From assembly GCA_900552795.1 (NCBI GenBank), contig USBB01000014.1:1-54290 (forward strand): a DNA stretch of 54,290 nt, read 5' to 3'. Below, one piece after another: positions 17,911-26,466 of this stretch. The notes beneath the pieces were generated by a model. It searched no databases. It was not told where the DNA came from and saw only the letters and a program-made list of their open reading frames with translations. Source of the stretch: an uncultured Eubacterium sp. Lineage in GTDB: Bacteria; Bacillota; Clostridia; Lachnospirales; Lachnospiraceae. The position numbers and the translations under genes are program-made. Position 1 is the first letter of the stretch, and every line of letters starts with the position of its first letter.

Positions 17911-19416
17911 TTACTTGAATATTTTCTTAAATTCTTCAATAGCGCTAACTAATGCTTTTTCCGTTTCCTCATCTAACACTTTTGTTGTCTTAATTGTTTC
18001 CAGTATTTCAGGATATTTTGTATCAATCAGTTCAAATAATCCATCCTGGAAATCTAAGATTCTGTCTGTTTCAATATCCAATACGAACTTCTTTGTAACT
18101 GCATATATTATAATTACCTGATATTCAACAGGCATCGGCTTGTACTGCGGCTGCTTAAGCATCTCTCTTACTCTTTCACCCTGTGCAAGCTTTTCCTTAG
18201 TATCAGCATCAAGCTCAGAACCAAACTGTGCAAATGAAGCAAGCTCTCTGTACTGTGCAAGGTCACCTCTGATAGGTGCTGCAATCTTCTTCATCGCTTT
18301 AATCTGAGCGGAACCTCCTACTCGTGATACAGAAAGACCTGCATTAACAGCCGGTCTGAAACCTGAATTAAACATTTCTGTTTCAAGGTAAATCTGTCCG
18401 TCAGTAATTGAAATTACGTTTGTAGGTATATAAGCTGATACGTCGCCTGCCTGAGTCTCAATAATAGGAAGTGCAGTAAGTGAACCTCCGCCATATTCAT
18501 CTGACATTCTGGCCGCTCTCTCAAGAAGTCTTGAATGAAGATAGAATACATCTCCAGGATAAGCTTCTCGTCCAGGTGGTCTTTTAAGAAGCAATGACAG
18601 TGTACGATATGCTGCTGCGTGCTTACTCAAATCATCATATACCACAAGTACATCCTTGCCCTGCTCCATCCATTCTTCACCTATTGCACAGCCTGAATAT
18701 GGAGCAATATACTGTAATGGTGCAAGCTCACTTGCAGTTGATGCAACAACTGTCGTATAGCTCATGGCACCAAACTCTTCAAGTGTCTTAACAATATTTG
18801 CAACTGTTGAAGCTTTCTGTCCGATAGCTACATAAATACATATAACATCCTGACCCTTTTGGTTAATAATTGTATCAATTGCAATAGCTGTCTTACCTGT
18901 CTGACGGTCACCGATAATAAGCTCTCGCTGGCCTCTTCCGATTGGAACCATCGCATCGATAGCCTTTATACCTGTCTGAAGCGGTGTATCAACCGATTTT
19001 CTTGTGATAACACCTGATGCAACTCTTTCTATCTGACGATACTTGTCAGTATTTATAGGTCCCTTGCCATCAATAGGCTGACCCAGTGCATTTACAACTC
19101 TTCCTATTAAAGCATCACCAACCGGCACTTCAACAACTCGTCCCGTTGTTTTTACAGTATCGCCTTCATTGATATTTCTCGTATCACCAAGCAGAACTGC
19201 ACCTACATTATCTTCCTCAAGGTTAAGTACCATTCCATATACTTCACCAGGGAATTCAAGCAATTCTCCCTGCATAGCCTTCTCAAGACCATGGATACGT
19301 GCTATACCATCAGCAACCTGAATAACCGTACCTACGTCAGATACTTCCATTTCGGTAGAATATCTTTTAATCTGCTCTTTTATTACTGAGCTGATTTCTT
19401 CCGGTCTTAAATTCAT
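17911..19416 (-). CDS. atpA: F-type ATP synthase subunit alpha
   Basis: 501 residues forming the non-catalytic nucleotide-binding subunit of the F1 hexamer. It has an N-terminal beta barrel, P-loop GDRQTGKTAIAID near residues 169-181, and the alpha signature near PAVNAGLSVSRVGGSAQ. Length is normal. Confidence 0.97.
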   Translation of the reverse strand: MNLRPEEISSVIKEQIKRYSTEMEVSDVGTVIQVADGIARIHGLEKAMQGELLEFPGEVYGMVLNLEEDNVGAVLLGDTRNINEGDTVKTTGRVVEVPVGDALIGRVVNALGQPIDGKGPINTDKYRQIERVASGVITRKSVDTPLQTGIKAIDAMVPIGRGQRELIIGDRQTGKTAIAIDTIINQKGQDVICIYVAIGQKASTVANIVKTLEEFGAMSYTTVVASTASELAPLQYIAPYSGCAIGEEWMEQGKDVLVVYDDLSKHAAAYRTLSLLLKRPPGREAYPGDVFYLHSRLLERAARMSDEYGGGSLTALPIIETQAGDVSAYIPTNVISITDGQIYLETEMFNSGFRPAVNAGLSVSRVGGSAQIKAMKKIAAPIRGDLAQYRELASFAQFGSELDADTKEKLAQGERVREMLKQPQYKPMPVEYQVIIIYAVTKKFVLDIETDRILDFQDGLFELIDTKYPEILETIKTTKVLDEETEKALVSAIEEFKKIFK

Positions 19417-19452
19417 TAGCCTAAAGCACCCTCTTTCTATTCAATATGCAAG

Positions 19453-20001
19453 CTAAGCAAGCTGTATTTTCTTCAAATCTCTTGCAAGCCCATCAAGTTT
19501 TGTCTTAATACTGCTATCAACAACCCTGTCGCCGATTTTTATAATCATACCGCCGATAAGACTCTCATCGACACTGTAATTCATCCTAAAACTGACATAA
19601 TTCGTCGTATCCAACAGCTTTGCCACTATCTTTTCTTTCTGCACGTCACTAAGCGGTTTCGCCGTCGTGACAAAAGCAGTTCCGATTTTCTTGTATTCAA
19701 GAACTCTTTCTTTGAAATATTCAAGAGTGGCAACTATATCGTTCTGCCTGCCTTTTGATGTCATAATCACCATAAGACCGATCATATCTTTTGACACAAA
19801 TTTATCAAAAACATCTTCAATAAATTTACATTTTTCTTCTTTTTCTATCTTAGGGTGATTAAGTAATTTGCCAAGCTCTGCATTATCCCTAAATGCACTG
19901 ATTACAGCCTCCGCTTCTGCGGCAAACTCATCAACCCTTGACTCTTCGACACTTAAGTCAAATAACGCATCACCATAAGTAGTTGCTGCTAACTTAGCCA
20001 T
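19453..20001 (-). CDS. atpH: F-type ATP synthase subunit delta
   Basis: 182 residues of the peripheral-stalk delta subunit: an N-terminal helical domain (TYGDALFDLSVEESR) and a C-terminal SLIGGMIIKIGDRVVDSSIKT signature. Its start lies 13 bp inside the end of atpF, so translation is coupled. Confidence 0.94.
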   Translation of the reverse strand: MAKLAATTYGDALFDLSVEESRVDEFAAEAEAVISAFRDNAELGKLLNHPKIEKEEKCKFIEDVFDKFVSKDMIGLMVIMTSKGRQNDIVATLEYFKERVLEYKKIGTAFVTTAKPLSDVQKEKIVAKLLDTTNYVSFRMNYSVDESLIGGMIIKIGDRVVDSSIKTKLDGLARDLKKIQLA

Positions 20002-20543
20002 GTGTCATCACCCATTTCATTAATAGTCTGCTCAATTAAAGCTTCACTGTCCGCCTCACTAATAGAGCCTGCAACAAGCTTGGCTGCCATAAGCTGCGCA
20101 ACAGCAATAATTTGTTGTTTAACGTCATCGGCGCATTTCTGCTTTTCAAGCTCGGCCTCTGTATTTGCTCTTTCAACAATTCTTGCAGCTTCTGCCTTAG
20201 CTTCATCTACAATTCTCTGCTCGTTATGAAGAGCTGTCTTTCTTGCCTCACTTAAAATTCTTTCTGCTTCTTTATTCGCATCCTTTAACTTAGCCTCATA
20301 TTCCTGCTTAAGCAACAATGCTTCCTTTTTATCTGATTCTGCAGTTTCTCTGTCACTTGTAATCTTATCCTGTCGCTTTTTAAGCATATTTCTTACAGGA
20401 TTAAACAAAATATATGAGAGCAGAATAAATAAAATAAATACATTGACCGTTGTTATTAACGAGTCAAAAAGAAGCTGATAATCAAGGCCGAATAAACGTC
20501 CATCATCTGCTAATGCAATAAATGTATTTCCTAAGAAATTCAA
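19989..20543 (-). CDS. atpF: F-type ATP synthase subunit b
   Basis: 184 residues. One membrane helix (about 25-50) is followed by a long charged Ala/Lys/Glu helix typical of the peripheral-stalk dimer. It lies between atpE and atpH and overlaps atpH by 13 bp. Confidence 0.94.
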   Translation of the reverse strand: MNFLGNTFIALADDGRLFGLDYQLLFDSLITTVNVFILFILLSYILFNPVRNMLKKRQDKITSDRETAESDKKEALLLKQEYEAKLKDANKEAERILSEARKTALHNEQRIVDEAKAEAARIVERANTEAELEKQKCADDVKQQIIAVAQLMAAKLVAGSISEADSEALIEQTINEMGDDTWLS

Positions 20544-20581
20544 GTTTTTAGCCTCCTTCCTATCAGCTTAATAATTCATTA

Positions 20582-20839
20582 TCAACCCTTAAAAGGCTTA
20601 ACAAACATTAAGATAATAGCTACGGCGAAACCATAAAGACCTGTTGTCTCAGCAACAGCCTGTCCAAGCAACATAGTAGATGTAATTGCTGATTTTGCAC
20701 CCGGATTACGTCCAACTGCTGATGCACCGTAACCTGCCGCAATACCCTGTCCTATACCAGGACCAACACCTGCTATCATTGCAATACCAGCACCGATTGC
20801 TGACATAGCCTGAATAAATTCCTGTCCACTAATATTCAT
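20582..20839 (-). CDS. atpE: F-type ATP synthase subunit c, probable Na+-binding type
   Basis: 85 residues, two membrane helices with a polar loop (RNPGAK). Helix 1 carries GPGIGQG (Q31) and helix 2 AETTGLY (E64, T65, T66, Y69). In Na+-driven rings such as that of Ilyobacter, the ion is held by a helix-1 Gln, a helix-2 Glu, an adjacent Ser/Thr and a Tyr, and all equivalents are present here. I infer coupling to Na+ rather than only H+. Position between atpB and atpF is canonical. Confidence 0.95.
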   Translation of the reverse strand: MNISGQEFIQAMSAIGAGIAMIAGVGPGIGQGIAAGYGASAVGRNPGAKSAITSTMLLGQAVAETTGLYGFAVAIILMFVKPFKG

Positions 20840-20880
20840 CGTTAAAATCCTCCATTTATTGTTTTATTTTGTGCTAAAGA

Positions 20881-21612
20881 TTAATCTTCAGCAATTTTGT
20901 CGTTAACATATACCATTGTCAACATACAGAATACGTATGCCTGAATACATCCTGAAAACAGATCAAAATAAGCGTGCAGAACTGAACCGACGCCAAGTGT
21001 AAACGGATTAAGTAAATCATATATTAATCCCATAAGAACTGTTCCTGACATAATGTTACCAAACAAACGCAGTGAAAGTGACAGTGGAACTGCAAATTCA
21101 CCAATCAGATTAATCGGAAACAAAAACCAGATTGGCTGAAATAACGCTGTAAAATGCTTGATTTTATTCTTCTTTATACCATTGAAATGTATAAGAACAA
21201 ATGTTATAAGTCCCAGCGCCAGCGTTACACCATAATCTGCTGTAGGCGGCCTCAAGCCAAATAGTCCTGCTATATTAGAAATAATAATGAATAAAAATAA
21301 AGTTGAAAGATAATTTACAAATTTATTTGCATTCTTTCCCATAATACCATCGACCATGGTTTTGAGCATATCTACAACAAGCTCAATCACATTCTGGAAC
21401 ATTCCCGGTGTATCCGAAGCATCTGCTTTGTTTATCTTAACTCTTGCAATTACCGCAACAATTATAATAAACACAGAAACTAAAAACATCGCCACATGTG
21501 TAGTGTTAATGGCAAAATCATAATCAATTCCGGGTATTCTGAATGTAAACAGCTGCCTTATCATAAAGCTGCTGTCACAAGCCACCATAGGTGACATAAT
21601 TGTGCTTACCAC
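20881..21612 (-). CDS. atpB: F-type ATP synthase subunit a
   Basis: 243 residues, multi-spanning. The essential stator arginine is in SLSLRLFGNIMSG, and the C-terminal helix carries the Gln-containing SGCIQAYVFCMLT. The best ribosome-binding site (GGAGGGTG) points to a GTG start at 21612; an ATG at 21597 is possible. It lies 4 bp after atpI. Confidence 0.94.
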   Translation of the reverse strand: MVSTIMSPMVACDSSFMIRQLFTFRIPGIDYDFAINTTHVAMFLVSVFIIIVAVIARVKINKADASDTPGMFQNVIELVVDMLKTMVDGIMGKNANKFVNYLSTLFLFIIISNIAGLFGLRPPTADYGVTLALGLITFVLIHFNGIKKNKIKHFTALFQPIWFLFPINLIGEFAVPLSLSLRLFGNIMSGTVLMGLIYDLLNPFTLGVGSVLHAYFDLFSGCIQAYVFCMLTMVYVNDKIAED

Positions 21613-21616
21613 CTTT

Positions 21617-22021
21617 TCACCCTCCTTTTTTTAAGATTTTGGACGTTATACCTGAAACTACCGGCTGCAAATAGGCAGATACTTTCATGGCAAACATTCC
21701 AATAAGGGCAGTTAACAAATCGCCTATATTGAAATAATAAAGAACAGCAAACAACGCAACCATAACTAAAAGCCTCACCAAATAGCCAAGTATCAGTGTC
21801 TTTCTGGTGCTTGCTCTCCCATAAACCACTTTTCTGATTTTGAGGCTCATATGAAATATACTAAATACTGCATATATCACACCAAACAAGAAACCAACAG
21901 CATAAATTCTGCAATCAGGTATAAGTAGTACAATAATAAGTTCACCGAGAATAAGATACAAAAAATCTATAAAAAGTATCTCCGGCAATGCCTCATTTAA
22001 TTCTCTTAACCTTTTAATCAT
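21617..22021 (-). CDS. atpI: ATP synthase subunit I-like protein
   Basis: 134 residues with four predicted membrane helices. A conserved Arg-rich loop (KIRKVVYGRASTRKT) lies between helices 2 and 3. Position directly before atpB and size fit the ATP synthase I family, which assists c-ring assembly. Sequence conservation in this family is weak, so position carries much of the call. Confidence 0.8.
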   Translation of the reverse strand: MIKRLRELNEALPEILFIDFLYLILGELIIVLLIPDCRIYAVGFLFGVIYAVFSIFHMSLKIRKVVYGRASTRKTLILGYLVRLLVMVALFAVLYYFNIGDLLTALIGMFAMKVSAYLQPVVSGITSKILKKGG

Positions 22022-22024
22022 AAC

Positions 22025-22318
22025 TTATTTTCCTTCTTTTTCCTGCTTCTTTGCTTTCTCTACTTTCCGCATGATTTCTTCGTTCTGACGCTGCAATCGC
22101 TTTTTCTCATCGCTCTTTACAACGTTCATAACCAGCACATAAGCATTTCTTGCGCCTGCTGCAATTCCTAAAAAGACCAAGGGCACACTAAACCATGTTC
22201 CAAATTTTGAGTCAAGCCATACACCAAGTGCCACACAAAGAAAAAGCGGAACCATTATGCTTATGCTTACCTGCGAAATCAGAATCAGATTACGGTACTC
22301 CGTCCCCTTAGAACTCAT
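22025..22318 (-). CDS. AtpZ/AtpI family protein
   Basis: 97 residues with two membrane helices (about 15-35 and 42-62) and a charged Lys/Glu C-terminal tail. GVWLDSKFGTW and GIAAGARNAY match the AtpZ family, which often opens atp operons. I start at the ATG at 22318, which has AGAGGAG 5-7 nt upstream; the ATG at 22333 overlaps that site. It is the first gene of the ten-gene atp operon. Confidence 0.82.
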   Translation of the reverse strand: MSSKGTEYRNLILISQVSISIMVPLFLCVALGVWLDSKFGTWFSVPLVFLGIAAGARNAYVLVMNVVKSDEKKRLQRQNEEIMRKVEKAKKQEKEGK

Positions 22319-22349
22319 GCTAACTCCTCTCATAACAGTGATTATGGTT

Positions 22350-22378
22350 ATAATACCATTTTAATATTTAAAAGTCTA
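22350..22378 (-). promoter_or_regulatory. Probable promoter of the atp operon
   Basis: On the minus strand TAGACT and TATTAT are spaced by 17 bp, about 30 bp before the first atp gene. A second possible -35 (TTGACA at 22409-22404) lies further upstream. Confidence 0.5.
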
Positions 22379-22442
22379 TTTTTTTATAAAATTTTAACTA
22401 ATTTGTCAAACGCCCTAATTTCAGGTAAAATCAAAGTAATAA

Positions 22443-22471
22443 TTGAATTTTTTATACAAGGTTGTTATAAT
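22443..22471 (+). promoter_or_regulatory. Sigma-A promoter of the DUF402 gene
   Basis: TTGAAT and TATAAT are spaced by 17 bp, with an extended -10 (TGTTATAAT), 54 bp before the start codon. Confidence 0.65.
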
Positions 22472-22525
22472 CTATAAAAAGTATTTCAGGCTTATTATTT
22501 CACTCTTTAATCGGAGGTTTGTTTT

Positions 22526-23002
22526 ATGATTAATTTATTCAGAAAAAGACTTATACCCTATGAATGTATAGAATTAAAAGATGACCGTATTATTTATATT
22601 GATGATGCTTATATTGTCACAACCTGGGAAACACTTCACCCTAAATGTGATTTTTCACACGGAACCTCCCTGTATTGTATTAAAGAAGGCTGGAAAATCA
22701 GTCGATTTTTTAAACCTGATAACAGTCTTTTGTATATTTACTGCGACATTATAGACACACAGTGTAAAACAGAGTCTAATGACTCAAAAACTTATATTTT
22801 TACCGATTTACTTGCTGATGTAATAATAGAAAACAATGGAATTGTTCGTGTTGTAGACTTAGATGAGATGGCTGACGCATGCAGTTCCAAAATAATATCA
22901 GACGACATGCTTGTCAGCGCACTGCACCACCTTGATAAATTACTATCTGTAATATACAGCGGTGAAATTAAGAATTATCTCGAAATACTCGACAGAAAAT
23001 AA
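22526..23002 (+). CDS. DUF402 domain protein
   Basis: 158 residues. The second half has the DUF402 pattern LLYIYCDI, then DLLADVIIENNGIVRVVDLDEMADA, with conserved Asp residues. DUF402 relatives include metal-dependent nucleoside di/triphosphatases, but the substrate here is unknown. A CGGAGG ribosome-binding site precedes the ATG. It is a single-gene unit. Its stop codon lies 5 bp from the converging deaminase gene, with no room for a terminator between them. Confidence 0.75.
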   Translation: MINLFRKRLIPYECIELKDDRIIYIDDAYIVTTWETLHPKCDFSHGTSLYCIKEGWKISRFFKPDNSLLYIYCDIIDTQCKTESNDSKTYIFTDLLADVIIENNGIVRVVDLDEMADACSSKIISDDMLVSALHHLDKLLSVIYSGEIKNYLEILDRK

Positions 23003-23007
23003 TGATA

Positions 23008-23493
23008 TTAAAGTTCAATCTCTATCATTCTTCCTGTAGACTCATATTTATAATATCTTACGCCGGCTGCGTTAAGCATTCGCTTTGAAGCTATAACTGA
23101 TGCAGTTTCCGCATATTTATCACAGTCATAAACTATAGTCTTAATGCCTGCCTGTATAATTGCCTTTGCACATTCATTACAAGGAAAAAGAGTGACATAC
23201 ATCTTCGCGTTGTCAAGACTTCCTCCTCTGTAATTTAATATGGCATTTAATTCACTGTGTGCAGTATACATATACTTGTTATTGAGAGGCTCTCCCTCTC
23301 TTGCCCACGGAAAGTCATCATCTGAACAGCCAATAGGAAGTCCGTTATATCCCATTGACAAAATCTTATTATCAACACTTACAATGCAAGCTCCTACCTG
23401 CGTATTGGGATCTTTACTCCTTAATGCTGACATCTTAGCCACACCCATAAAATATTCATCCCATGAAATATAATCTTTCCTTTTGTCACTCAT
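23008..23493 (-). CDS. dCMP deaminase (ComEB-like)
   Basis: 161 residues of the zinc cytidine/deoxycytidylate deaminase family. The zinc site is HSE (H79, with catalytic E81) and PCNEC (C105, C108). It converts dCMP to dUMP for dTMP synthesis. GGAGGAA precedes the ATG at 23493; the in-frame codons upstream lack such a site. It is last of the run sua5, ywlE-like phosphatase, rpiB, deaminase. Confidence 0.9.
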   Translation of the reverse strand: MSDKRKDYISWDEYFMGVAKMSALRSKDPNTQVGACIVSVDNKILSMGYNGLPIGCSDDDFPWAREGEPLNNKYMYTAHSELNAILNYRGGSLDNAKMYVTLFPCNECAKAIIQAGIKTIVYDCDKYAETASVIASKRMLNAAGVRYYKYESTGRMIEIEL

Positions 23494-23549
23494 AATATTC
23501 CTCCATTCCGCAGACTCCACTCTGTTCTTTAGTTCCTCTTCCTCAATTT

Positions 23550-23975
23550 TTACTCAAGCATGCTTATTCGTCTTACATGTCTTTCATCATTTGAAAATTT
23601 GGCTTCCAAAAATGTATCAGCTATTCTAAAAGCCAGTTCAGGTCCTATTACTCTTGCTCCAAGGCAAAGTACATTTGCATTGTTGTGCTCTCTTGTAGCC
23701 TGCGCACTAAAACAATCACTGCAAAGTGCCGCCCTTATTCCTTTAATTTTGTTTGCGGCCATACTCATTCCTATACCCGTACCACATAAGAGAATACCAG
23801 TATCACACTTTCCTTCATTTATAAGCTCTGCCACCTTATGAGCATAAACCGGATAATCACACGACTGCTTATCATAACAGCCAACATCTTCTATCTGTAA
23901 GCCTCTCTTTTCTAAATGTTGCACTAACTGCTCCTTAAGTTCTATTGCTCCGTGGTCACATCCTATTGCTATCAT
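23550..23975 (-). CDS. rpiB: Ribose-5-phosphate isomerase B
   Basis: 141 residues of the RpiB/LacAB fold. IGCDHGAIELK is at the N terminus, catalytic Cys64 in LLCGTGIGMSMAANK, and REHNNANVLCLGARV follows. It interconverts ribulose 5-phosphate and ribose 5-phosphate, the substrate of the Prs enzyme in this window. Its start lies 20 bp inside the phosphatase gene. Confidence 0.94.
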   Translation of the reverse strand: MIAIGCDHGAIELKEQLVQHLEKRGLQIEDVGCYDKQSCDYPVYAHKVAELINEGKCDTGILLCGTGIGMSMAANKIKGIRAALCSDCFSAQATREHNNANVLCLGARVIGPELAFRIADTFLEAKFSNDERHVRRISMLE

Positions 23976-24447
23976 CTTTTTTCTCCTTTTCTTTTATGTT
24001 ATTTATAATGATTTCTGCCGCTTTTCTAACCATAACTTCAAGCTCATTAAAGCATCTGTCGTACCCATCCACGCCTCTTCCATATGGATCCTGTACCTCT
24101 TTATCCGGCATTCCCACAAATTCTCCCAAAGTATATACATTAATTGCTTTATCAAAACTGTCATAGAGCTTCTGTTTCATTCCTGAATTCATAACAAGAA
24201 CCAATGTATCACTGTCAAAATCATCATTTTCAATCTGTGTAGCTTTGTTATTCGGCATTATCATACCATGGCTTGCAGCTACCGCTACAGCCTTTGGATT
24301 AAATGGTTCAGGAAAAAGAACCACCATTCCTCTTGACTCAACTAAAATATCAAGACTTTGCAGATAACTTTGCATTATCGTGGCCGACATAGGACTTCTG
24401 CATGTATTTCCCATGCATACAAATATTACCTTTGTATAAGTATTCAT
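23956..24447 (-). CDS. Low-molecular-weight phosphatase, YwlE-type (probable protein-arginine phosphatase)
   Basis: 163 residues. The P-loop CMGNTCRS has nucleophile C11 and R17; the general acid lies in DPYG near residue 125. The fifth P-loop position is Thr15, as in YwlE protein-arginine phosphatase, whereas tyrosine-specific relatives usually have Ile or Leu there. From that family knowledge I infer phosphoarginine specificity. The neighbours (sua5, rpiB, atp genes) match the ywlC-ywlE-ywlF neighbourhood of Bacillus. GAGGAG precedes the ATG at 24447. No McsB kinase is in the window. Confidence 0.85.
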   Translation of the reverse strand: MNTYTKVIFVCMGNTCRSPMSATIMQSYLQSLDILVESRGMVVLFPEPFNPKAVAVAASHGMIMPNNKATQIENDDFDSDTLVLVMNSGMKQKLYDSFDKAINVYTLGEFVGMPDKEVQDPYGRGVDGYDRCFNELEVMVRKAAEIIINNIKEKEKKDDSNRM

Positions 24448-24505
24448 GCCTTTTCTCCTCACAAAACATTATCACAAACATAAATTTTTGCAAAATTGTT
24501 TTATA

Positions 24506-25564
24506 TCAATCCAAATTTATTATAGTATGACCTGCTGCTTTAATCAATCTATTCATGACTGCCTGTCCGACATTTTCTGTAGAAAAACTTTCAGAATATA
24601 TATATTTTACACCATATTCATCAAAATCTCTTAATACCGAATACAATTTCCTTGCCGCTTCAGCTTCATTATGTCTGCTGCCCATATCTTTTATAAAATC
24701 TGCCTTATATAAAGAAGCAGTCTCATCTGAAGCCATAATACCAACTTTAAAACCGGCTTTCATCTTATCCGCAGCCAGCTCGTTAATCTTTTCTACAACG
24801 TTCTTCTGACTTCCCTCAACTATAACCAAATCTGCGTCAGGCGAATAATGCTTATACTTCATTCCAGGAGCCTTTGGTACAATTCCCCTTTCTAAAGTCC
24901 CCATAATTGCAGGGTCTATTCTTACTTCACCAAGACACTCAGACAACTGCTCTTGTGTGATAAAACCGGGTCTTAGTATAGTAGGAACTTCCTCGCTCAA
25001 ATCAATTATGGTAGATTCAACACCAATATCAACCGTATCATCTGCAATAATCATGTCTATTTTTCCATTCAGATCATGTACAACATGCGATGCCTTTGTC
25101 GGACTCGGCTTGCCTGAAGTATTCGCACTCGGCGCAGCTATATATACACCTGAACTTCTTATCAGTTTTGCCGCAACAGGATGACTCGGCATCCTGATTG
25201 CAACAGTATCAAGTCCTCCTGTTATTGAATCAGGTACTATATCTGTTTTTTTCAGAATAATGGTAAGAGGCCCCGGCCAAAACCTCTCAGCCACTCTCAA
25301 TGCCTTATCATTTACATCGCATGACAATTTATTCAATGCGTCAATATCTGCTATATGTACAATAAGCGGATTATCCGATGGTCTGCCCTTCGCCGCATAT
25401 ATTTTAGCTGATGCTTCCGCATCAAGCGCATCTGCGCCAAGACCATAAACCGTCTCTGTAGGAAAGGCTACAAGTCCTCCCTTTCTTAATATATCAGACG
25501 CATGGTTATATATTTTCTCATTCTGTTCCTCATCATCAGAAATATATGAAATAACTGTTTTCAC
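24506..25564 (-). CDS. L-threonylcarbamoyladenylate synthase (Sua5/TsaC)
   Basis: 352 residues, the long two-domain form. An N-terminal YrdC domain (AFPTETVYGLGADA, KGRPSDNPLIVHI, PGFITQEQL) and a C-terminal Sua5 domain (about 230-350) are joined by a linker (PGMKYKHYSPDA). It makes threonylcarbamoyl-AMP from Thr, bicarbonate and ATP for t6A37 of ANN-decoding tRNAs. It is the homologue of Bacillus ywlC. Confidence 0.93.
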   Translation of the reverse strand: MKTVISYISDDEEQNEKIYNHASDILRKGGLVAFPTETVYGLGADALDAEASAKIYAAKGRPSDNPLIVHIADIDALNKLSCDVNDKALRVAERFWPGPLTIILKKTDIVPDSITGGLDTVAIRMPSHPVAAKLIRSSGVYIAAPSANTSGKPSPTKASHVVHDLNGKIDMIIADDTVDIGVESTIIDLSEEVPTILRPGFITQEQLSECLGEVRIDPAIMGTLERGIVPKAPGMKYKHYSPDADLVIVEGSQKNVVEKINELAADKMKAGFKVGIMASDETASLYKADFIKDMGSRHNEAEAARKLYSVLRDFDEYGVKYIYSESFSTENVGQAVMNRLIKAAGHTIINLD

Positions 25565-25599
25565 ACTACTCCTCCATCCTCAAGCTAAACGCTGTAATT

Positions 25600-26394
25600 T
25601 TATTTTTCAAAATATTGCGTTATAGCATTATATAAAACATCCGTTAAATTTTCCTGATATTCATCAGTCTGCAAAATTCGTGCTTCTTCTGCATTTGTCA
25701 AAAATCCACATTCAACTAATGATATAGGCACTTTACTGTTTTTTAAAATATACAGTGAATTGTCCTTTTGTACATTTCTAAGCCTGCTGCTCCCAATATT
25801 TTCCTTGAAATTCTTATATATAAGTTCTGCAAGATCCTTGCTTTCTTTAGAATTACTGTTATACATTGCCTGAAAACCTGCCACCGAAGAATCCGAATTA
25901 AAACTGTTCTGATGAATACTTATAGCAAGCTCAGCTCCGGAATTATTTATAATATTAACTCTTTTTTTCATATCAGAGCTTTTTTTATTTGAATCATTCT
26001 CTGAATATAATCCCACATCGGTTGTCCTCGTCATTATGACATTATATCCGCTGTCAGACAATTTTTTTTGAAGCTTAAGACTTATGTCAAGATTTACATT
26101 CTTTTCTTTTAATCCGCCCACACTCTCGGCTCCCGGGTCAGCTCCGCCATGTCCCGGATCTATAACCACAATGTGTCCGCTATTTTTATTATCCTGCTCT
26201 GCATTATCTGCCCCTGAACTATCTGACTGCATATTATATGATTCAGCATCATAAATAACTGTATCATTCTCTTCATCATTAATATTCTGATTAATTAGGC
26301 CACTCTTACTTTCAGGCAAAATAATACATGTTGCAATATAAGTTCCTATAAGCACAATAAGCGACATAACTGTAATAAGCATATTTCTGTTCAT
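25600..26394 (-). CDS. N-acetylmuramoyl-L-alanine amidase (Amidase_3)
   Basis: 264 residues. A single N-terminal membrane helix or uncleaved signal (about 4-25) and a short Asn/Asp-rich linker lead into a zinc amidase domain. The expected zinc and catalytic residues are present: VIDPGHGG, LKEKNVNLD, SIHQNSF and VECGFLTN. It cleaves the amide between MurNAc and the stem peptide outside the cell. Size and architecture resemble CwlD, but sequence alone does not settle whether it acts in sporulation. The start is the ATG at 26394 with AAGGCG upstream. Confidence 0.88.
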   Translation of the reverse strand: MNRNMLITVMSLIVLIGTYIATCIILPESKSGLINQNINDEENDTVIYDAESYNMQSDSSGADNAEQDNKNSGHIVVIDPGHGGADPGAESVGGLKEKNVNLDISLKLQKKLSDSGYNVIMTRTTDVGLYSENDSNKKSSDMKKRVNIINNSGAELAISIHQNSFNSDSSVAGFQAMYNSNSKESKDLAELIYKNFKENIGSSRLRNVQKDNSLYILKNSKVPISLVECGFLTNAEEARILQTDEYQENLTDVLYNAITQYFEK

Positions 26395-26466
26395 AAACAA
26401 CGCCTTAAGACATCTTTATTTACATTGTATGCCGCTAATTAATAATTTATCAATCATATTACAGTG

